Source: an uncultured Gemmatimonadota bacterium
GTDB lineage: Bacteria > Gemmatimonadota > Gemmatimonadetes > Gemmatimonadales > Gemmatimonadaceae
Assembly (NCBI GenBank): GCA_903894655.1
Contig: CAITQY010000577.1
Location: 1-12,395 of the forward strand
Reading direction: 5' to 3'
DNA length: 12,395 nucleotides
This document shows, piece after piece, positions 7,419 through 12,395 of this stretch; position 1 is the first letter of the stretch, and the number at the start of each line of letters is the position of its first letter. Under the pieces are notes generated by a model, which had not been told where the DNA came from, made no database searches, and saw only the letters and a program-made list of their open reading frames with translations. A program made the translations under genes and the position numbers.

Positions 7419-9908
7419 ATGCGACTGATCTCCCTCCGGCTCCAGAACTTCCGTCAGCACGCCGACACGCGCATCGAGTTCGAGCGCGGCCTCACGGGCA
7501 TTATTGGGCCCAACGGGTCGGGCAAGTCCACGCTGCTGGAAGCGATTGCCTGGTCGTTGTACGGCACGCCCGCCGCCCGCGGCACGCGCGATTCTATTCG
7601 GTTCTCGCGCGCGGCGCCACGCGCCTCCGTGAAGGTGGAGCTGGAGTTCGAGCTGGCCGGCCACCGGTACCGCGTGATGCGCGGCCTCACCAACGCCGAG
7701 GTCTTCCTCGACGGCGGCGATGTGCCGATCGCCAACACGATCACCGGTGCCACGGAGTTGCTGCAGCGACGGCTCGGCATGACGCGCTCCGAGTTCTTTC
7801 ACACCTACTTCACGGGCCAGAAAGAACTCGATGTCATGGCCTCGCTCGGACCGGCGGAGCGGGCCCGCTTCCTCTCGCGCGTGCTGGGCTATGATCGGAT
7901 CAGCGGCGCGCAGGAGATTGCGCGCGAGCGCCGTCGCGCGCTCATGGCGGAGATCAACGGGCTGAAACAGGGCATGCCCGACGCCGATGCCATCTGGCGC
8001 GGTGTGGCCGATGCCGAAGCCCGACTGGCCGTGGCGCGAACGCGTGCCGCTGAAGCCGAGGTGGCTCGCGTCAGCACGGCCGAACGCCTGAGCGCCGTGG
8101 CACCACAGTGGCTCGATGCGCAGGCACAGCGGGACCAGATGCAGCAGTTGCTGGCCGAGCTGCGCGTGGCCGAGAGCGAAGCGATGGGGTTCGCCCGCGA
8201 AGTCGAGCGGCTCGATCGCGAACTGGACGCGGTGGCCGTGGCGCACCGCGAGCTCGCGCCGTTGCGTGAAGCAATTCTGCCGCTGCTGTCGTTGCGCGCG
8301 GAGCTGGAATCGTTGGAGCAGCTCGCCGCGGCCGACGCGCGACGGCAGGCGTTGATGGAGCGGGTGCGTACGGTGGCGGAGGACGACGCCAAGCTCGCCG
8401 AGCGCGCCGCGCGCCTGGAATCGGCGCCGACGCTGGAACGCGATACGCAACAGCAAATCACGACGCTCCGCGGCACGCTCACTGAGGTGGAGCGGACGTT
8501 CGACGCGGAGAGTAAAGCCTGGACGAGGGATGGGCAGGAGGCTGAGACGCGTCTCGAGGCCCTTCGACGTCAATACGCCGAGCTCACCGAGCAGCGTGAC
8601 ACGCTCGAGGGACTCGGGGAGGAATCCCCCTGCCCGACGTGTGGTCGGCCGCTCGGCGCGTCATATCGTGGCGTGCTCGACTTGCTCAACGAGCAGATCG
8701 AGACCGTGCGCATTGATGGCAATTACTACCGGCAGCGCGTGGAACAGCTGGCCGCCATGCCGGCGGCCATCGAATTGCTGGACGAGCAGCGTCGCACCAT
8801 GCAGACGGAGCTGTCGGCGGCTGAGCGGAGGCTGCTGCGCATTCAGAACGCGCTGGTCGAGGCCACGCAGGTGGCGGACTCGCGGACCGAGCTCGCCGCA
8901 CGACTCGCGCAGGCGACGGAGCAACTGGCGGCGCTGCCGCTGGGCTACGACGCGCAGCGGCATCGTGCGTTGCGCGACGAGGTCGTGCGATTGCAGGAGC
9001 TCGAAACGAAGGCCGCGCGTGTGGGCGGTCTGGTGGAGCGCGAGGACGTGACGCGCACCGAGATGTTGCGCGTCACGGCCGTGCGTGATGCGGCGCGCAC
9101 CCAGGTCGTCGAGCTCGAGCGGCAACGCACAGCGCTCGGAATGGATGACACGTCGTATCAGCGTGTCCGTGACGCCCATGAGCGCGCCGCGGCTGACGCC
9201 CGTCGGGCCGAGCTCGATGCGGTCAGCGCCGCGGGTGAAGCGGAGCGGGCGCGGGCCGCGCTCGACAGCGCCGAGCAGGGCCGGCGCGATCTCGCACGGC
9301 TGCAGGAAACACTCGACGCCCTCGAGAAGGATAAGCAGCTGCACGATGAGCTCGATCGCGCGCTGACGGACCTGCGTACCGATCTCAACTTCCAGTTGCG
9401 CCCGGAGCTGGCCGAGATCGCCAGCGGATTTCTCGATGGGCTGACCGACGGGCGGTATAGCGCGCTGGAGTTCGACGAGGACTACAAGGTGCTCGTGATG
9501 GAGGAGGGGCTGCCGAAGCCCGTCATATCCGGCGGTGAGGAGGACCTGTGCAATCTCGTGCTGCGACTGGCGATTTCGCAGATGATCGCCGAGCGGGCCG
9601 GTCAGGCATTTTCGTTGTTGATTCTCGACGAAGTCTTCGGGTCACTCGACGAAACGCGTCGGGCGAATGTGGTCGAACTCCTGCGTCATCTGCATGATCG
9701 ATTTGAGCAAGTCATTGTGATCACGCACATCGAGCAGGTCCGGGAAGGGCTCGATCGCGTGCTGCTGGTACGCTTCGACGAGACGCGTGGGTGCAGTGTC
9801 GTGCACACCAGCGCGCCGGTGCTGCCCGACGAACCGCTCGATGAGCCGCTCGATGCCGAGCTGCGTGAGGCGAACCGCCGTGGCCCGCTGACGCTGGCGG
9901 AGGGATGA
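7419..9908 (+). CDS. sbcC: SbcC/Rad50 SMC-like ATPase with zinc hook
   Basis: The 829-residue product is the ATPase and tether subunit of SbcCD/Mre11-Rad50. The N-terminal lobe has FRQHADTRIEF and Walker A GPNGSGKST (residues 30-38), with Q-loop FTGQKE (Gln134). Long heptad-rich helices rich in Glu, Arg, Ala and Leu run from about 165 to 400 and 415 to 645, and between them lies the zinc hook CPTC (Cys405, Cys408). The C-terminal lobe has the ABC signature SGGEED from Ser704, Walker B LLILDE (Asp737, Glu738), D-loop SLDE and H-loop His770. At 829 residues it is shorter than E. coli SbcC (about 1050), implying shorter coiled-coil arms. A GGAGG at 7406-7410 lies 8 nt before the ATG, inside the end of sbcD. 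The tail carries an acidic DEPLDEPLDAEL repeat. The stop overlaps the next start (ATGA). Confidence 0.96.
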   Translation: MRLISLRLQNFRQHADTRIEFERGLTGIIGPNGSGKSTLLEAIAWSLYGTPAARGTRDSIRFSRAAPRASVKVELEFELAGHRYRVMRGLTNAEVFLDGGDVPIANTITGATELLQRRLGMTRSEFFHTYFTGQKELDVMASLGPAERARFLSRVLGYDRISGAQEIARERRRALMAEINGLKQGMPDADAIWRGVADAEARLAVARTRAAEAEVARVSTAERLSAVAPQWLDAQAQRDQMQQLLAELRVAESEAMGFAREVERLDRELDAVAVAHRELAPLREAILPLLSLRAELESLEQLAAADARRQALMERVRTVAEDDAKLAERAARLESAPTLERDTQQQITTLRGTLTEVERTFDAESKAWTRDGQEAETRLEALRRQYAELTEQRDTLEGLGEESPCPTCGRPLGASYRGVLDLLNEQIETVRIDGNYYRQRVEQLAAMPAAIELLDEQRRTMQTELSAAERRLLRIQNALVEATQVADSRTELAARLAQATEQLAALPLGYDAQRHRALRDEVVRLQELETKAARVGGLVEREDVTRTEMLRVTAVRDAARTQVVELERQRTALGMDDTSYQRVRDAHERAAADARRAELDAVSAAGEAERARAALDSAEQGRRDLARLQETLDALEKDKQLHDELDRALTDLRTDLNFQLRPELAEIASGFLDGLTDGRYSALEFDEDYKVLVMEEGLPKPVISGGEEDLCNLVLRLAISQMIAERAGQAFSLLILDEVFGSLDETRRANVVELLRHLHDRFEQVIVITHIEQVREGLDRVLLVRFDETRGCSVVHTSAPVLPDEPLDEPLDAELREANRRGPLTLAEG

Positions 9909-10882
9909 CGGCGCCGCCGCGTCCCTGGCGCACCGCCCGTCCGCTCGAGGGGCCGATCGTCGCCACGGTCGACGACATTCCGCAGCTCAACGAGGTCTTC
10001 GCGGACGCGTTCACGGAGCGCTATCGGAAGGATGGCATGACCGGCGTCCGCGTGCCGCCGCTCAATCCGGCGATCTGGCGCTATGCCATCGAGGGGGCCG
10101 GTGACGGTGCGCTGTGCTGGCGCGACGAGCGCGGGCGCATTGCGGCATTCAACATCGCGCATCACTCCGGCACCGAAGGCTGGATGGGGCCGCTGTGCGT
10201 CCGCCCCGACTGCCAAGGCGCCGGACTGGGCAAGATCATCGTGCAAAGCGGCATGGGCTGGCTGCGCAGGCAGGCGGTGACGGTGATCGGACTCGAGACG
10301 ATGCCCCGGACGATGGAGAACATCGGTTTCTACTCGAATCTCGGATTCGTCCCCGGTCATCTCACGGTCACGCTGACGCTCGATGCGGCCTTGGGCGAGC
10401 GCGGTCCGGCCTTGCTGTCGCAGCTGTCGACGCTCGAGAAGGAGGCCGCGATCACCGCGTGTCGCGATCTCACGAGGCGGGTCATGCCCGGGTACGACTT
10501 CACGCGCGAGCTCGAACTCACCGATCGTCTCGCGCTGGGCGACACCATTCTGGCGGGGCCGCTCGAGGCACCGACGGGATTTGCGGTCTGCCACACCGTG
10601 CCGTTGGTCGAGGGTCGGACGCGGGACGAGCTGCGCGTGCTCAAGCTCGTGCTGGCCAGGCGCAGCGGCCTGCCGTCGCTGCTGGGCAATCTCGCGGATC
10701 TGGCGCGCCGAAGCGGAACACGACGTGTGGCGATTCGGCTGCAGGGCGCATACCCGGATGCGTATCGTACCCTGGTCGCGCTGGGCGCGCGGGTGCGCTG
10801 GACGGATCTGCGGATGAGCGCCTACGGTTGGAACGAAGTCCCTCCCACCGAGGGCATGGTGCTCTCGAACTGGGAGATATGA
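9905..10882 (+). CDS. GNAT-family N-acetyltransferase, probably two GNAT lobes
   Basis: This 325-residue protein contains a GNAT acetyl-CoA-binding motif A: GPLCVRPDCQGAGLGKIIV (about residues 95-113) with the QGAGLG pyrophosphate loop at 104-109, followed by motif B, ENIGFYSNLGFVPGH (about 138-152). GNATs move an acetyl group from acetyl-CoA to an amine on a small molecule or protein. Residues from about 160 to 325 are too long for one domain and end with GNLADLARRSGTRRVAIRLQGAYPDAYRTLVALGARVRWTD in pieces that look like a second, degenerate GNAT lobe (GAYPDAYRTLVALGARV resembling motif B), so a tandem GNAT is likely. Its ATG overlaps the sbcC stop (ATGA), so it is translationally coupled to SbcCD. 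The substrate is unknown, and a role in regulating the complex is speculation. Confidence 0.85.
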   Translation: MTAPPRPWRTARPLEGPIVATVDDIPQLNEVFADAFTERYRKDGMTGVRVPPLNPAIWRYAIEGAGDGALCWRDERGRIAAFNIAHHSGTEGWMGPLCVRPDCQGAGLGKIIVQSGMGWLRRQAVTVIGLETMPRTMENIGFYSNLGFVPGHLTVTLTLDAALGERGPALLSQLSTLEKEAAITACRDLTRRVMPGYDFTRELELTDRLALGDTILAGPLEAPTGFAVCHTVPLVEGRTRDELRVLKLVLARRSGLPSLLGNLADLARRSGTRRVAIRLQGAYPDAYRTLVALGARVRWTDLRMSAYGWNEVPPTEGMVLSNWEI

Positions 10883-10892
10883 GACCGCAGGG

Positions 10893-11078
10893 TTAGTGCT
10901 TCTGGTTCGGACCTGAGGGGGTGTCGCGCACGACGATACGCCAGATCACAAGGAAGACGCCGCCGGTGAGCATCAGGTGAACCCAGCCCGGCGCGTCGGT
11001 GGTATACGTGATACCGCCCCACGCGATGAGCAGCACGATTCCGGCAAGTAGAGAGAAGTCCATGCCGTAATCTCGCAT
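10893..11078 (-). CDS. Small two-helix membrane protein, DUF5670-like
   Basis: The 61-residue protein has two hydrophobic segments: about residues 9-24 (LLAGIVLLIAWGGITY) and 34-49 (HLMLTGGVFLVIWRIVV), joined by a short polar loop TTDAPG, with a charged tail RDTPSGPNQKH. This two-helix layout with a G-x-x-H in the second helix recalls the short DUF5670/lmo0937-type membrane proteins, of unknown function. It is convergent with the acetyltransferase (10 nt between stops) and divergent from the candidate 6S RNA. The ATG at 11076-11078 is used; an internal ATG five codons later is possible. No Shine-Dalgarno sequence is evident. Its length is small but the amphipathic/hydrophobic pattern is not what random GC-rich antisense DNA gives. 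Confidence 0.62.
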   Translation of the reverse strand: MRDYGMDFSLLAGIVLLIAWGGITYTTDAPGWVHLMLTGGVFLVIWRIVVRDTPSGPNQKH

Positions 11079-11107
11079 TGCGCGCGCCGTGGCGCACCAT
11101 GTACAAT
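11078..11107 (+). promoter_or_regulatory. Predicted promoter upstream of the candidate 6S RNA
   Basis: TTGCGC (11078-11083) and TACAAT (11102-11107) are 18 nt apart; the -10 matches the consensus at 5/6, the best match I found in the window. A start of transcription near 11114 would precede the folded RNA by about 40 nt. A second, weaker -10-like box, GATACT (11138-11143), would place the start near 11150, at the base of the closing stem, but has no good -35. Which is used, or whether the RNA is processed, is open. Confidence 0.42.
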
Positions 11108-11149
11108 ATCGGCGTGTGGTACGGCCCCGCTGGTGCCGATACTCAATCC

Positions 11150-11341
11150 GTGTGCGGGGCGGAGAGAATTACCTCTTGAGCCGATAAGTCCTAAGAAAAG
11201 GTCCGACAGACTGCGTTCACGTCATGCCCCAGTGCGGGGAAGGCGACCGCGTGGTGAGGACCTTATCAGTATTCTTTGGGCTTCAAGACCTCCTCTTCGT
11301 TCCGCAACTTGTGCGAAAGCCCTGCCAATCGGCGGGGCTTT
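11150..11341 (+). ncRNA. ssrS: Candidate 6S RNA
   Basis: This non-coding stretch folds as an interrupted rod. The closing stem pairs 11154-11166 with 11293-11305, 13 consecutive pairs including G-U wobbles. Inside it, 11175-11182 pairs with 11279-11287 (one bulge), then GATAA (11183-11187) with TTATC (11263-11267), GGTCC (11200-11204) with GGACC (11258-11262), and a terminal CCCC/GGGG hairpin (11227-11239). The strand TTGAGCCGATA (11176-11186) closely resembles the CUGAGCCGAUA of the 5' side of the E. coli 6S central bubble. The region is more AT-rich than the flanking genes and has its own promoter-like box and terminator. 6S RNA binds housekeeping RNA polymerase as a promoter mimic in stationary phase. 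The fold and motif are read by eye; other structured RNAs are possible, but the SRP, tmRNA and RNase P signatures are absent. The 5' end is approximate. Confidence 0.58.
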
Positions 11342-11344
11342 CGT
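11316..11344 (+). terminator. Intrinsic terminator after the candidate 6S RNA
   Basis: AAAGCCCTGCC (11316-11326) pairs with GGCGGGGCTTT (11331-11341) through 11 pairs, one of them T-G, around an AATC loop, and the stem ends in a TTT run. The A-run/T-run flanks with a GC-rich core are the classic form. It lies 10 nt beyond the closing stem of the candidate 6S RNA and about 110 nt before the pterin synthase start, so it ends the RNA unit. The 109 nt from 11342 to 11450 hold no clear promoter or riboswitch; a GGGGA/TCCCC pairing (11411-11429 area) is the only visible structure. Confidence 0.82.
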
Positions 11345-11450
11345 GTGCTGGTCCCTGACCGCGCCGCCGTTGTGTGCTGCCTTGCCGGCGCGCCCGGGGG
11401 GAACGAGTTTGGGGATGGAACCTCTCCCCCTTTCGGGTTGTTTGTCTGGT

Positions 11451-11864
11451 ATGCCAATCGTTACCGCGACGCGACTGCTGCGTTTCAATGCGGCCCACCG
11501 CGTTCACAATCCTGCGCTCTCCGACGAGGAGAACACCCGGCTGTTCGGCAAGTGCAACAATCCGAACTGGCACGGTCACAACTATAAGCTCGAGGTCTCG
11601 GTCAAAGGACCGATCGACGAGCGGACCGGCTATGTGATCGACCTCGGGCAGTTGCGCGACACGGTGGAGCGGCACGTGGTGAACGTGACCGACCATCGCA
11701 ATTTCAATATCGACGTGCCGTACATGCAGGGTATCAATCCGACGACGGAGAATGTCGTCGTGGGCATGTGGCGCGTGCTGGAGCCGGTCGTAGCGCCCGG
11801 AAAACTGGTGCGGCTGCGTCTCTGGGAAACGGAAAATAATTATGTCGACTACGAGGGGGAGTAA
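11451..11864 (+). CDS. 6-pyruvoyl-tetrahydropterin synthase, biopterin (PTPS-II) type
   Basis: This 137-residue COG0720 enzyme converts 7,8-dihydroneopterin triphosphate to 6-pyruvoyl-tetrahydropterin, the product leading to biopterin; QueD relatives make carboxy-tetrahydropterin for queuosine. Zinc ligands are His16 (FNAAHRVH), His41 and His43 (WHGHNY). The catalytic Cys35 lies in GKCNNPNWHGHNY, giving C-x5-HGH, the spacing of animal PTPS rather than the C-x3-HGH of E. coli QueD. Asp81-His82 (VTDHRN) fit the rest of the catalytic triad and Glu126 (WETENN) the pterin anchor. Recalled human and rat PTPS read almost the same at these places (GKCNNPNGHGHNY, STTENV, ETDNN). ATG 11451 is chosen because similarity starts there; an ATG at 11415 would add 12 unconserved residues. 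folE follows 4 nt after the stop. Because some C-x5-HGH bacterial proteins have both activities, a queuosine role is not excluded. Confidence 0.9.
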   Translation: MPIVTATRLLRFNAAHRVHNPALSDEENTRLFGKCNNPNWHGHNYKLEVSVKGPIDERTGYVIDLGQLRDTVERHVVNVTDHRNFNIDVPYMQGINPTTENVVVGMWRVLEPVVAPGKLVRLRLWETENNYVDYEGE

Positions 11865-11868
11865 GCAC

Positions 11869-12395
11869 ATGATCCGACCGAATTTGACGGCGCGCGTGGG
11901 TATGGCGGCGGTCGACCCCGACGACATGGAAACGGACAGCGCCACGCAGGTGGAATTCGAAGGGCTCATCCGGCGACAGCTCGAGATGCTCGGCGAGGAT
12001 CCCAATCGTGACGGCTTGATCAAGACACCCAGTCGCGTCGCGAAGTCGATGGCGTGGCTGACCCGTGGTTACGACCTCGATGCCCGTCAGGTGATCGGTG
12101 ACGCGTTGTTCGAGGAGAATCACGAGAATATGGTGATGGTGCGTGACATCGAGATGTACTCGATGTGCGAGCATCATATGCTCCCGTTCTTCGGCAAGGT
12201 GCACGTGGCGTACATCCCCAACGGCAAGATCGTGGGCTTGTCCAAACTGCCGCGTGTGGTCGAAGTGTTCGCGCGTCGCCTGCAGGTGCAGGAGCGCCTC
12301 GGTGAGCAGATCGCCAACGCGATCGACGACGTGCTGCAGCCCAAGGGCGTCGGCGTCGTGATCGAGGCCGTACACCTCTGCATGATGATGCGTGG
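11869..12395 (+). CDS. folE: GTP cyclohydrolase I, 3'-truncated by the window edge
   Basis: The first 175 codons of a GTP cyclohydrolase I, which turns GTP into 7,8-dihydroneopterin triphosphate, the entry to folate and biopterin pteridines. After a variable 25-residue start come the conserved RDGLIKTPSRVAKS, MYSMCEHHMLPFFGK, VGLSKLPRVVEVFARRLQVQERL and VHLCMMMR. The zinc ligands Cys100, His103 and Cys171 are all present, and the catalytic HH pair is intact. The family normally ends about 20 residues further on, so little is missing. A purine-rich GAGGGGGAG (11853-11861) that overlaps the end of the pterin synthase gene serves as ribosome-binding site 7 nt before the ATG. With the product of folE being the substrate of the upstream enzyme, the two form a coherent two-step unit. 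Confidence 0.97.
   Translation, partial: MIRPNLTARVGMAAVDPDDMETDSATQVEFEGLIRRQLEMLGEDPNRDGLIKTPSRVAKSMAWLTRGYDLDARQVIGDALFEENHENMVMVRDIEMYSMCEHHMLPFFGKVHVAYIPNGKIVGLSKLPRVVEVFARRLQVQERLGEQIANAIDDVLQPKGVGVVIEAVHLCMMMR

Noticed and set aside
7311..8573. A 420-codon open frame antisense to the sbcD-sbcC junction
   Set aside because: Shadow of the heptad-rich sbcC coding sequence; composition is dominated by Arg, His and Leu without motifs.
9830..9862. Short tandem repeat at the end of sbcC (CCGCTCGATGAG units)
   Set aside because: Two in-frame copies encoding an acidic DEPLDEPLD tail; too short to be a regulatory or mobile repeat.
11098..11110. ATTGTA/TACAAT box as a promoter for the small membrane protein on the - strand
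   Set aside because: The reverse-strand TATTGT has no -35-like hexamer at proper distance; only the + strand reading has both boxes.
11133..11450. An N-terminal extension of the pterin synthase across the candidate 6S RNA
   Set aside because: The frame is open upstream but the protein has no family similarity before residue 1 at 11451, and the segment holds the RNA stems and an intrinsic terminator.
11342..11450. A possible preQ1 riboswitch before the QueD-like gene
   Set aside because: No preQ1-I or preQ1-II pattern (stem with C-rich loop and A-rich tail) could be found; only a short GGGGA/TCCCC pairing is present.

Overview
The window is about 12.4 kb of GC-rich bacterial chromosome, densely coding, with no mobile element, CRISPR array, tRNA or rRNA visible. 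Third-position GC is high, GTG starts occur, and two transcription units appear to begin with a TAGCxT box 5-7 nt before the start codon, which would make them leaderless. Together with the gene content this fits Gemmatimonadota or a similar high-GC deep-branching phylum. That placement is inference, because there is no marker gene to fix it.

Layout. (1) 1-1000, + strand: the 3' part of a class I/II (AspC-type) aminotransferase, then a stand-alone Lrp/AsnC effector-binding domain. (2) 1025-2008, - strand: a lipoprotein with a C-terminal FG-GAP/VCBS-like DxDxDG element, convergent with the first pair. (3) 2124-10882, + strand: the core of the window, in the order NurA-like nuclease, HerA-type hexameric ATPase, secreted protein of unknown function, SbcD/Mre11 nuclease, SbcC/Rad50 ATPase, GNAT acetyltransferase. 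Genes are tightly packed: ATGA overlaps at 5181 and 9905, 3 nt between sbcD and sbcC. A second promoter-like site and a small hairpin lie in front of sbcD. (4) 10893-11078, - strand: a 61-aa two-helix membrane protein. (5) About 11110-11344, + strand: a non-coding segment that folds as a long interrupted rod, carries a TTGAGCCGATA motif resembling the central-bubble strand of 6S RNA, and ends in a strong intrinsic terminator. I call it a candidate 6S RNA. (6) 11451-12395, + strand: a 6-pyruvoyl-tetrahydropterin synthase whose motifs are of the animal/biopterin type (C-x5-HGH), then folE (GTP cyclohydrolase I), which runs off the window.

How the genes work together. NurA, HerA, Mre11 and Rad50 are the four proteins that in archaea form the DNA double-strand-break end-resection machinery, often from one operon. 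Here the whole set sits in one bacterial locus, with two unexplained passengers: a signal-peptide protein and a two-lobe GNAT protein coupled to sbcC. FolE followed by PTPS supplies the first two steps from GTP to 6-pyruvoyl-tetrahydropterin, which suggests a biopterin-type pteridine pathway rather than, or besides, queuosine synthesis.
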